NCBI GenBank assembly: GCA_015680685.1
Contig: MNCI01016519.1
Coordinates: 68,802 to 132,801 of the forward strand
Direction of reading: 5' to 3'
Length of the DNA stretch: 64,000 nt
Origin: Gnetum montanum
Taxonomy: Eukaryota; Streptophyta; Gnetopsida; Gnetales; Gnetaceae
The notes beneath the pieces were generated by a model. That model made no database searches. It had not been told where the DNA came from and saw only the letters and a list, made by a program, of their open reading frames with translations. Below, piece after piece: positions 9,960-22,324 of this stretch. The translations under genes and the position numbers were made by a program. Position 1 is the stretch's first letter; each line of letters opens with the position of its first letter.

Positions 9960-12900
9960 TTTTGAAGCTTCTATGCTAAAACCCCTTGCTTCTATGGTGA
10001 GCTCCCCCATCCAGGGGGTATGTTAGCATGGAGGGTTTCAAGGGGCTAATTTTTGATGGATTTTGATTACTTTTGGTCATGCATGTGCATTCTCGGGGTT
10101 GCTGCTGCTACTGGGCATCACCCAAGGTTAAAATTTGTTAGTTTTAAGGCTTTTAAGTTAATGTTTAGTGTTACCCCTTTGTCTCCATGTTGAGCCCCCC
10201 CTCTAGGGGGTGTGTCAATGTGGAGGGTCACAAGGGGCTGATTTTTTATGAATTTCAACTAGTCTAGGACATGCATATGCATTCTTGGGGTTGCCAATAC
10301 TGTTGTGCATCACCCAAGTCCAAAACGTGTTAATTTTACGGTCATTTTATTGATTTTTCATGTTACCCCATTATTTCCATACTAAGATCCCCATCCAAGA
10401 GGTGTGTCAGTGTGGAGGACTCCAAGGGATTGATTTTTGACAAATTTTGATCAATTTTGGGCATGCATGTGCATTCTTAAGGTTACCAAAGCTACTAGAC
10501 ATTGCCCAAGATCAAAAGTTGTTAGTTTTAAGGATTTTAAGTTAATTTAGGATTATCCTCTTGTTTCCAAATTGAGCCTCCCCTCTAGGAGGGTGTGTTA
10601 ATGTGGAGGGTTCCAAGGGACTAATTTTAGATAAATTTTGACCAATCTTGGGCATGCATGTGCATTCCTAGGGTTGCCAATGTTGCTGGGCATCACCCAA
10701 GGTTAAAATCTGTTAATTTTAAGGATTTAAAGTTAATTTTTAGGGTTACCCCCTTATTTCCATGTTGAGCCTCTCATTTAATGGGTGTGTTAGTGTGGAG
10801 GATCTCAAGAGGCTAATTTTTGATGAATTTTAACTAGTCTTGGGTGTGCATGTGCATTCCCAGGGTTGTTGATTCTACTAGGCATCACCCAAGGTCAAAA
10901 TGTGTTAGTTCTAAGACTTTTAAGTGCATTTTTAGGGTTACCCCCTTGTTTCCACGTTGAGCCCACCCTCTAGGAGGTGTGTCAACATGAAGTATTCCAA
11001 GGGATTGATTTTTGATGAATTTTGACTAGTCTTGGGCATGCATATGCATTCCTAGGATTGTTGGTATTGTTGGGCATCACCAAAGGTCAAAAATTGTCAA
11101 TTTTAGGGTCATTTTATTGATGTTTCATGTTATGCCCTTATTTCCATGCTGAGGCCCCCCTACAAGGGGGTGTGCCAACATGAAGGACTCCATGGGGCTA
11201 ATTTTTCATAAATTTTAATCATTTTTAGATATCCATGTATATTCTTAGGGTTGCTAGAGTTGTTGGGCATCACCCAAGATTAAAAGTTGTTATTTTTAAG
11301 GCTTTTTGATTAAGTTTTGGGGTTACCCCCTTGTTTCCACACTGAGGCCCCCCTCTAGGGGGTATGTTAGTGTAAAAGACTCCAAGGGGATGAAAATTGA
11401 TGAATTTTAACTAGTCTTGAACATGCATGTGCATTCTTGGGATTGCTGATGCTGCTAAACATCATCCAAGGTTAAAATTTATCAATTTTGAGGTTATTTT
11501 TACTGGTTTTTCATGTTATGCCCTTGTTTTCATGATAAGCCCTACCTCCAAGGAGGTGTATCAACGTGGAGGACTTCAAGGGGATGATTTTTAACAAATT
11601 TTGATCAATTTTGGGCACGCATGTGCATTCTCAGGGTCACCAGAGTTGTTGGACATTGCCTAAGATCAAATGTTGTCTATTTTAAGGCGTTTGATTAATT
11701 TTTAGGGTTACCCCTTGTTTCCACATTGAGCCACCCCTCTAGGGGGATGTGTTAGCATGGAGGGTCCTAAAGGGATAATATTTGATGAATTTTAACTAGT
11801 CTTGGATGTGCATATGCATTCTTGAGGTTGTCGATACTATTGGGCATCACCCAGAGCCAAAAATTGTCAATTTTAGGGTTATTTTATTGATTTTTCATGT
11901 TATCCCCTTATTTTCACACTAAGCCCCCCCTCTAGGGGGTGTGTCAACATGGAGGACTCTAAGGGGCTAATATTTGACAAATTTTGATCAATTTTGGACA
12001 TGCATGTGCATTCTAGGGGTTGTCGGAGTTGCTAGAGACTGCCCAAGATTAAAAGTTGTTAGTTTTAAGGATTTTAAGTTAATTTTTAGGGTTACCCCAT
12101 TATTTTCATAATGATTCTCCCCTCCAAGGAGGTGTGTTAGCATGGAGGGTTCCAAGGGGATGATTTTTTACTAATCTTGGACATGAATGTGCATTCCTAG
12201 GGTTGTCAGTGCTGTCGGGCATCATCCAATGTCAAAACTTGTTAGTTTTAAGGATTTTAAGTTAATTTTTAGGGTTACCCCTTGTTTCCACATTAAACCC
12301 CTCTTCCAAGGAGGGTGGGTTAATGTGGAGGATTCCAAGGGGTTGAGTTTTGATGAATTTTGACCAGTCTTTGACATGCATGTGCATTCTGAGGGTTGTT
12401 GGTGCTACTGGGCATCACCCAAGGCCAAAATTTATTAGTTTTAAGGCTTTGAAGTTAATTTTTAGGGTTACCCCCTTGTTTCCACATTGAGCCCCCACTC
12501 CAAAGGGTGTGTCACTATGGAGGATCCTAGTGGATTAATTTTTGATGAATTTTCGCCAGTCTTGGACATGCATATGCATTCCTAGGGTTGCTAGTATTGC
12601 TGGGCATTACCCAAACCCAAAACTTGTTAATTTTAAGGTAATTTTATTGATTTTCCATGTTGTCCCCTTGTTTCCATGTTGATCCCTCCCTCCAAGGGGT
12701 GTGTCAGTGTGGAGGAATTAAAGGGGCTAATTTTGACAAATTTTGATTAGTTTTGTGTATGCATGTGCATTCTTAGGGTTGCCAGAGTTGCTAGGCATCA
12801 CCCAAGATAAAAAATTATCAATTTTAAGGATTTTTTATTAAGTTTTAGGGTTACCCCCTTATTTCCACACCGAGCCCCTCCTCCATGGGGTATGTTAGCA

Positions 12901-13280
12901 TTGAAGGCTCCAAGGAGATTGATGAATCTTAACTAGTCTTGGGCATGCTTGTGCATTCCTAGGGTTACCAGTGCTGCTAGACATCATCCAAGGTTAGAAT
13001 TTATTAATTTTGAGGTTATTTTATTGGTTTTTCATGTTACCCCCTTGTTTCCACATTTAGACCCCCTCCAAGGAGGTGTGTTAGCATGGAGGACTTCAAG
13101 GGGTTGATTTTTGACAAATTTTGGGTAGGCCTATGCATTCTTAAGGTTGCCAAAGCTGCTAGACATTGCCTAAGATCAAAATGTTTTAGTTTTAAGGCTT
13201 TTTGGTTAGTTTTAAAGGTCACCTCATTGTTTCCATGTTGAGCCCCCCCTCTAAGGTGGTATGTCAGGGGGTAAGAACCA
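9960..13280. repeat. 192-bp satellite array, about 17 monomers, with 8-monomer higher-order repeat
   Basis: The anchor GCATRTGCATTC recurs at 10081, 10273, 10465, 10656, 10849, 11040, 11233, 11425, 11619, 11810, 12002, 12185, 12379, 12570, 12761, 12947 and about 13129, mostly 191-194 bases apart. Each monomer has a C-run/G-run near-palindrome (CCCCCTCTAGGGGG type), a GATGAATTTT or GACAAATTTT block, the anchor, GGGCATCACCCAAG and a variable TTAAGTTAATTTTTAGGGTTACC or TTTATTGATTTTTCATGTTA block. Monomer types recur with period eight. No coding capacity; reading frames here are fortuitous. The array is bounded by minisatellite DNA on the left and by element B, 137 bases beyond its right end. Confidence 0.9.
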
Positions 13281-13416
13281 AGGGGGTTATCAACTACTGG
13301 AGATTGTAGAGGGGAAGCAAGTCTTTGAATGCAAGAACTATGTTCACTGGAGATTAGGGAAGAAGATTTCTATGTTATACCCCCTTAAACCCCCATGTTG
13401 GCCCCACATTGGATGG

Positions 13417-14211
13417 TGATGAGCCGCGATATTGAGTACGTGATACGTGTATGCAATATTGCATCCCATCTTATTATCTATAAATAAGAGGCAGCTTCCC
13501 TTGTTTTAGGTAGTTAGACTTAGACCATTAGCGAAACTCTTGCAATTTTACCATTCCAGAGTTAGAATAATTTCCATGTGCCCGCAGTAGGAGTCTTAAA
13601 GTGAATGGATCTTTATTCGAGCAATTTTTACCTGAGCACACATTTGTGTATGGCAATAAAGACAAACTTTATGATAAACCTTGTAGCATACGGACTAAGC
13701 TAAATAGTAATTAATTATTGTTGAATGTTTAAATGCTTTCTTAGTTAATTAATCTCTCTCTCAACCCTTGAATCTCATAGTTAAGTACACTCAGTACAAC
13801 TGTTTCGAGCATGTGTGTAGCGCTTGGTAACCTAGTAATGATTAGCGTTTGGTAATCCCAGCAGTGTTGCACTAGTTTAGGATGTGTGTGGCAAGTGGGA
13901 ATAGATATTGGTGTTAGGAACAATTAGAAATTAGTTAGTAAATAGTTAATATAATTTAGTCACTTAGTTTTCTTCACCTTTCCCTATTAGTGTAAAGACA
14001 TTAAAAAGAGAAAAGCTATAACAATCACATACCTCAAGCTTACTTAACCATACAACCATGACAATACAAGTAAGTTTGGGAAGACAGTGATTGATTAACC
14101 TTAAGTATTTCATTAAGGTGCGTAAGCACTTAGTCCTTGGAGTTCGACTAGATCACGCGTGAAATGCTCGTATTCGTATGGTTGAGTGTAGGGGTACCTT
14201 GCCACTCATCA
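13417..14211 (+). mobile_element. 5' LTR of element B
   Basis: 795 bases, ends TGATGAG..CTCATCA forming a 7-bp inverted repeat. A TATA box lies 62 bases in. Downstream is the block GCCCGCAGTAGGAG..TCTTTATTCGAG, shared with the LTRs of elements C and G, and two degenerate copies of the GCTTGGTAA..CCAG repeat that is expanded in element C. Confidence 0.92.
13479..13486 (+). promoter_or_regulatory. TATA box, 5' LTR of B
   Basis: TATAAATA preceded by degenerate GATATTG..TACGTG palindromic copies. The identical box is at 22388-22395 in the 3' LTR. Confidence 0.7.
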
Positions 14212-14212
14212 T

Positions 14213-14230
14213 TGGCGTTGTTGCCAAGGA
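14213..14230 (+). promoter_or_regulatory. Primer-binding site of B (tRNA-Asp type, decayed)
   Basis: tggcgttgttgccaagga, one base after the LTR. Element C has the undecayed form TGGCGCCGTTGCCGGGGA, which is complementary to the 3' end of plant tRNA-Asp as used by Athila elements. The differences are transitions (C to T, G to A). Confidence 0.85.
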
Positions 14231-14356
14231 CTTAGTTGTTTGTTCGCTACGTAGAACATAGGAAATCATTCATATCATTGGGATGCTAGAATGAACCCTT
14301 AGGGTTAATCAAGAAAAGATAAGAAAACGGTAAATCGCACACCGAACAAGAAGAAA

Positions 14357-17105
14357 ATGTCTTCTTCTTCACACAAAAGCACTTTACCACCTAGGACTAA
14401 CACAAGAGACAGTCAGCAGCATAACACATGTAACCAAGATCCATCAGTTCCTCAGTAGTTTTGGATAGTCTATACTCATTAAGATGAGTATGTACCCTAC
14501 TTTACTTTTATTCTCCATCAAGATGAACAACTACGTTGAAGAGACTTGGAAGGTAACATTGTGTTACCTCCAGAACAATCAGTTCCCAACATGCTCCTTT
14601 GTGCTCTCTCATGAATAGGCATGTCATTTTTATACACCAAATATGTTGCATGCAATCATGCCACAAGGGACTACCATCCCATAGAAGTGCAATGTTAAAG
14701 GAACTTGCAACAAGAGAGATATCACACATCCTTGAAGGGTAAATGGCCCCATAATGCTCCGCATGTCCTGAGAAAAATTGAGGGTGGTGAACCTACTTCA
14801 GCAGGATCCCCACCAAATGATGTTCACCCTCCTAATGATGGTAAGGAGGTGGTGTATCAGAACCTCCACTCCATAGTTCACAACCCTAGTTTTGATTCCC
14901 ATGAACACGAAGTGTTCAACGAGGGAACACAAACACACAATAAGGGTGGATGTTCTAATTGTGATCACAATCATGGTCAGGACCACAAAAGAGAAGGTAG
15001 AAAACACCATCATGGTGATGGTTCTCCTTATTCTTCACCTTCATCATCACATTCACCCTCTCCTTCAGTATCTGGCCGCATTCATAAAGAACCCAATCAT
15101 GAGGACAAGGGTAAATAGAGTGAAAAACATCGATGAGATAGTTGAGAACGAGGACAAGGGCACTCTAAGGAATCAAGGCATGGAAGAAGGGAGAGTAGGG
15201 AACTGCGTAGACACCATAGATGCTATGAATGAGATGACCAAGAAGAACCCCTACTCACAAATAGAAGCATGCTAGACATAATGGAGGCCATAAGAGTTCC
15301 AATAAGGCACCAAAAGGATAGTAGGATCAAGAGGTTAGACATGAATAATATCCCATGATTTGAAGGGGGATACAATGTTGATTCTCAAAATCACTTACAA
15401 GCATTTCACGATGCATGTGCCTTGCAGAACATAGAAAATGAATGGAAAAAACTAAAGTTGTTCCCAAGGACACTAGTGAAAGAAGTGGAAAGATGGTACT
15501 GGTCCTTAGAACCGAAATCCATTCGGAGGTGGAGTACAATGTTAGAACTGTTTAATGACAAGTACCAAACGTACTCCCAAGTGTCTAACTTGTGAAAGCA
15601 AATCAAAGGATGGAAGTAGGGAAATCATGAATCCTTGGATGCTACCATGGGCCATTATTATGCACTATTACATCATTGCCTAGGCCATGGTTATTCGTAG
15701 TGGGATCAACTACGCCATCTCATAGATGGACTTAGGCATGAAACAAGGAGAACCCTTGGAACATATGCCCAAGGAAGATTATCAGAGCTTAGGTCTCATC
15801 AGGTTCATAGATTGCTAGAGCAAGTAGCCAAAGAAGAGGGTGAGCTACATAAGAGAGAAAGTGCGGAAGAGTACAATTGNNNNNNNNNNNNNNNNNNNNN
15901 NNNNNNNNNNNNNNNNNNNNNNNNNNNNNNNNNNNNNNNNNNNNNNNNNNNNNNNNNNNNNNNNNNNNNNNNNNNNNNNNNNNNNNNNNNNNNNNNNNNN
16001 NNNNNNNNNNNNNNNNNNNNNNNNNNNNNNNNNNNNNNNNNNNNNNNNNNNNNNNNNNNNNNNNNNNNNNNNNNNNNNNNNNNNNNNNNNNNNNNNNNNN
16101 NNNNNNNNNNNNNNNNNNNNNNTTCGAAAAAGGGGAGTGAGATTCTGTGAGGAGGAGGAAGAGTCACCACTCGAAGAGATGGTGAATAGGAAAACCTTGC
16201 TGCTCCAAAAGTTAACAATCAAAGTATCAAAAAAAGTAGACCAAATGTGGGACTCCCTTGATAGTAGGTTTAAAATTGTTATTAAAATCGTAGAGGAGTC
16301 TAGGGAGTAAGGTAGTAACTATGAAAAAAAGAAAAAGAGAAAAGTGGACAATGCACGTAACAAAGGTAAGGGTAAAATGGCCATCACCGAAGAGGTTGTG
16401 GATTCAGATACGGACAATGACAGTGGATGTGAGATATGCCAATACAACCATCCTAAGGGATGTTGCCCAATGATCTCACATCTACAAGAGTCTGGGGTGT
16501 ATGCACTCAACCCATGACTTAACAAACGACAAGCACCCTAATGGTTACCTTATCCCCAAGGTAACCCAAGGTAGTTCCACCAACCTTTAACTTATTATCC
16601 AAGTGGAACTCCACCACAACCTATTGAGCCACACCAAATGTGGCAATACCCACAGTCATGGGGGATGCCACCACCAAGGCAACAATACCCCTACTTACAA
16701 CCGGATCCATATGGCTACTACGTGCAGTAGCCAATCTCTCCACATGACTCTATTGATCACATGACACCACAATGTCACTACCAAGCTTGGGAGTATTATA
16801 GGACTCCTTCTCCTAGGGGAGATAACCCATAGACATACCATCCCCCAAATCCATCCACGACTCTCACACCGATAGCTCCATTACCACCTGCTCCAGCAAT
16901 GCAAGGGCAACTCCTCACTTAACTGTAGCAATGCAATGCTACGAGGGCTATGAATCTTCAACCCACTACTAGTTCTGAAAACCATATGAAGAGAAGACCT
17001 TTCTTCAGAACCAACAGTCCAACCAAGCCCTCACAACCATAGGCAGTTGAACAGCTAAACACCTCCCTATCAAATAAGGCTTTAGGATTCCCTTCAAACC
17101 AAACA
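14357..17105 (+). pseudogene. gag: Gag of element B
   Basis: Starts at the first ATG after the primer site (MSSSSHKSTLPPRT). A His/Ser-rich segment at 14.9-15.1 kb precedes the gag core at about 15.29-15.86 kb (GGYNVDSQNHLQAFHDACA; KLKLFPRTLVKEVERWYWS; KSIRRWSTMLELFNDKYQTY), which aligns block for block with the intact gag of element C. After the assembly gap come a zinc-knuckle relic (CEICQYNHPKGCC near 16430) and a long Pro/Gln/Tyr-rich tail. There are multiple in-frame stops (for example the TAG after VPQ near 14458). The product would coat the genomic RNA. No function can remain. Confidence 0.85.
15880..16122. other. Assembly gap, 243 N
   Basis: Run of N within the gag of element B. Sequence and true length here are unknown, so reading frames spanning it are meaningless. 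Confidence 0.99.
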
Positions 17106-17627
17106 TTGAGTTCAACACATACGGTTATGTTAACACATGTCGTTACTGATAGGATTAAGGTGGGCCATCTTTCCAGGAAAATCTCTGATCCTGGAAGCCT
17201 CCTAATTCATCTCCAATTCGCTAGGAATGAACCATGGAAAGCTCTTCTGGATTTAGGTTCCAGAGTCAACTTAATATCACAAGAGATGTACAAGGCCTGG
17301 AACCTGCCTCCATTAAGGAAGAGTAATATTCGCCTAGAGCTAGCTGACCAGTCCATCACTGTCCCTTTGGGATTGGTGGAGGAAATCGTTACCACTGTGT
17401 GTGAGTGGTCATATCCAGTTGATTTCCTAGTGATACAAGTGAACAATGGTAAAGGGGACTTCCCAATAATAATGGGAAGAGCATGGCTAAGTACTATAGA
17501 TTCATGCCTAGGGATCCATGATCTTTCCCTAGAAATATCCAAGAAGAACACTTTTGGAAAGATTGAGAAGAAGAAAGTTCCATGCATCACATATAGTGAC
17601 ATAGGGTGCAATTGCGTGCAGAGATAA
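17106..17627 (+). pseudogene. Aspartic protease domain of element B
   Basis: 173 codons open. The active-site region reads WKALLDLGSRVNLISQEMYK, in which the usual D-S/T-G triad has become D-L-G. The flap region is followed by FPIIMGRAWLSTIDS, the conserved (L/M)GR-W-L helix of Ty3/gypsy proteases. It sits between gag and RT as expected. It would cut the polyprotein; the altered triad implies it is inactive. Confidence 0.8.
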
Positions 17628-17875
17628 TGGGTTATGCAAAGTTTAGCATTGCCTGCATGCAATTGGTGTGCACAAGACATTATATACAAAAGTGCTTGTA
17701 TGCAGCAGCCACACGACAAGAAGACACCCAGTGGCTGATGGCTGATCAAGAGAGAAACTCACTAACGTGCATGGAACTAACTGAGGGAATAACTAGTGCT
17801 TATATTGAAAGCATAGATACACTAGAGCAAGTCTGTTGCCAACTTCCAATCCCTAACCTTGAAAACATCAACTAG

Positions 17876-19124
17876 GGGAAGTTGGAAATTCCTAAAAAAT
17901 CTAAACAAGAGCCCATAGATTTGAAATCATTGCCCACCGGTTTGGAATATATGATCCTCGAAAATGGAAAACTGGTGATCATCAACACAAGACTTGTTCC
18001 CAAACAAAAAGAAAGACTACTGAAAGTGATAAACAAGTGGTCAAAAGCCTTTGCCTGGTCATACTCCAAATTAACTAGAATAGATCCTAGGATATGCCAG
18101 TATAGGATTTACACTGATCCCTACATGAAACCTCAGAAACAATCGCAAAGATGATTGAACCCAAAATTAAAGCAAATAGTAAAGGAAGAAATAGAACAAA
18201 TTCTTAAGGTTGGGTTCATATATCCCATTGCTGATAGCGAATGGGCTAGTCCTCTGGTGATTGTACCTAAAAAGGGAGGCAAATGGAGGGTGTGTATAGA
18301 TTTTAGGCTGCTAAACATGGCAACATTTAAGGATCACTTTCCATTGCCATTCGTTGACCAACTCTTAGACACTATAACAGGGCATCACTATTTTAGTTTT
18401 CTGGATGGCTATAGTGGATACAACCAAATACAGATAGCCCCAGAAGATCAAGCCAAGACAACATTCACCAGTCCTTGGGGAACGTTTTCATATAAAAAAA
18501 TTCATTGATAACTTCTCTAAGATTGCCAAACCATTGGTAGAGATAACAAAGAAGGATGCACCATTCAAATGGACCAGGGAATGTGAACAAGCATTCCAGG
18601 CTCTAAAACAAAAGCTTGTAGAAACTCCCATTCTACAAGCTCCTAACTAGTCTAGACCATTCTATATAATGAATGACGTGTCCAATTATGCTTTAGGAGC
18701 CGTACTTACACAGTTAGATGACCAAACACGTTCTTACTACATCCACTGTGTAAGTAGGAGTATTACTGGTGCACAATTTAACTACAAAACTACAGAAAAA
18801 GAATTAATGGCTGTAGTGTTTGCACTAGATAAGTTTAGACACTATGTGTTAGGTTACAAAGTGTTCATCCATATGGATCATAGTGCAATCTAGTTCCTCA
18901 TGAACAAGCCAACGGTTAGCCCTCGTATTATACGATGGTTGGTAGTCCTACAAGAGTTTAATCTAATGATGATTGATCGAAAGGGCATCAAGAACATAGT
19001 TGCAAAAAACTTATCTCGGTTGCGCTGGGAAAACAAAGAGGATGAATATGTAATTTCTGATCATTTTCCTGATGATGCCCTCTTTGCCAATGTAGTGAAC
19101 AACCAACCCACAGAAACAAACTAG
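17876..19124 (+). pseudogene. Reverse transcriptase and RNase H of element B, catalytic part of RT deleted
   Basis: RT start at about 18060 (RIDPRICQYRIYTD), then EEIEQILKVGFIYPIADSEW, VPKKGGKWRVCIDFRLLN and YFSFLDGYSGYNQIQIAPED with the first catalytic Asp. At about 18500 TFSYKK is joined directly to FIDNFSKIAKPLVEITKKDA, so the palm with Y-x-D-D and the thumb, roughly 110 residues in the family, are missing. RNase H follows (18669-18893: MNDVSNYALGAVLTQLD; TEKELMAVVFALDKFRHYV). Stops at 18152 and 18891 and a frameshift at the deletion point. Not able to copy itself. Confidence 0.88.
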
Positions 19125-20397
19125 TATAGTAGCATTCTCACCTATCTCCTTACCCAAAAAACACCACAGGAGCTGGACTTTAGGAAGAAACAACAATTTC
19201 TTCATAGAGCCAAGTACTTCATGGAGATCAATGAACAACTTTACAAAGTGTGTCCTGATGGCTTGGTTGGATGGTGCTTGCTTGAGGTGGATCAACTAAG
19301 AGTTCTCCAAGATGCTCATGAGGGCCCTTGTGGGGGTCACTATGCAGGGAGACGAATGGCTATTAAGATCTTTCTTGCAGGGTATTACTGGCCAACATTA
19401 TTTCAGGATGCCCATCAATTTGTCCAATCTTGTGAGTGCTGCCAATGTGATGGGGGAATGACTACTAGAATGGAGGATTTGCAACAATGGATTCAACCTT
19501 TAAAACCCTTCGACATTTGGGGAATAGACTTTATGGGGCCTATTACACCAGTGTCCAATGGAAAATCTTATATCATTATTGCCGTAGACTATCTAACCAA
19601 ATGGGCTGAAGTAGTTGTTATTACAGACTACACATCATCTATAGCTACATAATTTTTGCAATAGCAAATAGTAAATAGGTTTGGTGTGCCATGTGCACGT
19701 ATCTTGGATAATGGAACACACTTCACAGGTGCAAATTTTTGGAAGTTAATGAAACGCTTAGCAGTTGAACATAAATTGACTACACCTTATCACCACCAAG
19801 CTAATGGACAAGCCAAGTTTACTAATAGGGAGATCACTAAAATATTGAAAAGGACAATTAGCAAGTATAGGCGAGATTGGAGCACTAAACTAAATGATGC
19901 TCTTTGGGCATACCGCTCCACTTGGAAACTCCCTATAGGCTACTCTCCATATGAGTTAGTGTACAGAAAACTTCCAAAGCTTCCAATTCAAACCGAGCTT
20001 CGTACACTATATATGGCTTGTGACCTCCACCTCAACCTTGATCTAGCACAAAAACAAATATTGAAAACTTTAAACGTGCTAGATGAAAATCGATTAGTTG
20101 CCAAATGAGTTGTACAAGGAATATAACAAGTTATGTCATGACTTGAAAATTCGAAAGGTGAAGTATCAACTAGGAGATAAGGTTCTCTACTGGAACCCCA
20201 CACATGTGCCACAATGTACAAAATTTCAAACACAGTGGGAAGGACCTTACATTATTCATACAACCTTTCCTTCAGGGGCCATGACCATATACAAACCTGA
20301 GAGCCCTGATAAGAGATTACTAGTTAATGTGCAACAGACCAAACCCTTCCATGAATTTAGAATGGCCAGTGCCCATAATACCTCTAAGAAGGGATGA
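19125..20397 (+). pseudogene. Integrase of element B
   Basis: Zinc-binding HHCC domain at 19318-19446 (H-x-G..GGHYAGRRMAIKIF, then CECCQ). Core with FDIWGIDFMGPITP, VDYLTKWAEVV, ILDNGTHFTGANF and TTPYHHQANGQAKFTNREI. The catalytic Glu normally found in NGQAE is Lys here. C-terminal domain at 20098-20397 (YQLGDKVLYWNPTHVPQ; WEGPYIIHTTFPSGAM; LLVNVQQTKPFHEF). Stops near 19650 and 20106. The same protein in reverse orientation is element H at 53.2-54.0 kb. Confidence 0.88.
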
Positions 20398-22324
20398 CCC
20401 CGATCATTATTTCAGATCTCCCCCTTCCAACTCAGTCATGGGGGAGATGGCCATCTCTGCTGACCATTTGAGACCCTAAGTTCCTTTTTAAGTTTTTGTT
20501 TTACAACTTTCTTTAAATTTTCTTATTTTTTGTTTTGCAACATCATTTATACTCTTTTATTTCTTTGTGTGTTTGTTTGTTTATTTTGTTAGGTTCATCA
20601 CCTAATAAGTGCTCCTGATGGTGGTATGAACTATATTCCATTGATTGCTAATGTTTGGTTTTTACCTTTGAGTTATAATGTTGATACTAAGGTATGGTTC
20701 TTTTGATATAACATGCAATGAGTCCACATCATCCATGAATCCATAAATTTCTATGATCTCTCTTGGCTTGGAACTGTACAGTCCCTTTCTTTAAATAATA
20801 GAACTATCAATGAATTGATGACTGGGAATTTCTCAAACTACGGAAGGACTCAAGGATTGAAAAGGGTGTGACTTCAAGGGGATTTGATGCATTTGTGTTG
20901 GCCATTCTCTTGGGTGCTTGGATGTTTTCTTCTTAGGTTTTCCTTACCATTCCAACATTGCTCCATTATCGGGAAGCTGAGCTAATAAAAATAATAAGTT
21001 TTTGCATGGTGTGGTTCTCATGCAGAAAAGAAGAAGAAGAAGAAGAAGAAGTGAAAATTCAAAGCACACCCTTTAGAAAAAATAATCATCTGGGCTACAA
21101 GCACTGGTTATGGAACTAAATAAACATGTTCTCTCTAACTAAGGCCCTCTCTCACTCCCTACTTTTTCTTTTTCTATTTCTTCGGAATGGTGATGACTCT
21201 TTGGTGGAAGCATTCTTGCTACTTTAGGTGGATGGATTGGCCAAATGTATTCATGGGAAGTCACTGGATGTGGATTGTTTGAGGTTGGATTTGGAATGAG
21301 ATATACTAAGTCACATTAATCATAACTACACAAGGGGCTGTACACCACCTTATTTTTGAGACTCCATTCCATTTTCTTCTCCTCATCATTCTTTCTCCAT
21401 TTTTCACCTCATTACCGATTGTATTAGTAGTCTATATTTTGGTGGATGCATTGTTTTATTTTTGGTAAGTTCTTGTGGTTAAGACTTTAACTCTTGCTTC
21501 CAAATGACATTTCTACAGCCTAAGGACTCTTTGAATGTGGGATTGTTAGGGCATTAAGGGCATGAGCCTGCTTTGGGGAGGACCCACTGGCATTCCTACT
21601 TGGTGCATCAGTTAACTTCTTTCCCTTAAAACATTTCTACAATAAACATTTATTTTGTTCTTTTCCACCTCTCACATCCATTTTATCGGTGTTGCCGTTG
21701 TTTGTTTTTCTCCATCTTTCTTATTCCTTCTATTTTTCCATTCTATCACTACTGGAGGCTCGCTCTTAGTCATGGGGGTCTTGGTCCAATTTTTTCAATT
21801 TCCTCCTAACCCCTACACCTTCGGTAGTCACCAATGTTATATCTCCAGAATCCATATTAGCCATATCACAACTCAGCCAATAGACCGTACATCAAGGCCA
21901 AGTATCGATTGCATTATGATTTATTTATCGTTGCTAATATGAAACTGTGTTGTGCGTGCAGATGGAAATCATACAACAATGGACTGGAGCTGGAGGAAAC
22001 ACTTAGGATGGACTAGTGCTAGAATAGTCATGCAAGGAACAAGATTGATGGCACGGTTATGGATGGACAATAGAAGGCATAATTCTGGCATTGGCAGCAA
22101 CACATCTTCTTCTCTTCTCTCTTAGTTGCCAAATAAGGCTGGATGTCAAATGTGTATAGTGTTCACTCTTATGGCCATGAACACTAATATTGCCATGTAT
22201 TGTAATGATGATCCATTCACATGTCACCCCATTCACCATTAGTGTCATTCAAGTCAATAATCCCATACCTTCCCAATATTTTGTAAGGAACTCGAGGATA
22301 AGTTTTCATTCAGTCATGGGGGTA
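20398..22324 (+). other. 3' non-coding region and polypurine tract of element B
   Basis: About 1.9 kb with no credible envelope-like frame. T-rich tracts after pol (20480-20600), (AGA)n at 21028-21050, and a block ctttggggaggacccact at 21573 that is also present in element C (62393). The polypurine tract atgggggta abuts the 3' LTR. A second atgggggag copy lies just after pol (20439). Confidence 0.75.

Noticed and set aside
13037-13222. 61-codon frame in the satellite array
   Set aside because: Lies wholly inside one repeat monomer and has no counterpart in the others.
9960-13280. Regularly spaced repeats resembling a CRISPR-like array
   Set aside because: Units are about 192 bp and related along their whole length, with no unique spacers, in plant retroelement DNA. 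It is a satellite.
15805-16310. Long frames across 15805-16310
   Set aside because: They owe their length to the run of N.
17207-17749. 180-codon minus-strand frame opposite the protease of B
   Set aside because: Shadow of the sense frame. Protease motifs are on the plus strand.
20398-22324. Possible envelope-like gene of element B
   Set aside because: The 95-codon frame at 21655 is hydrophobic by T-richness only. There is no continuous frame or conserved block shared with element C.
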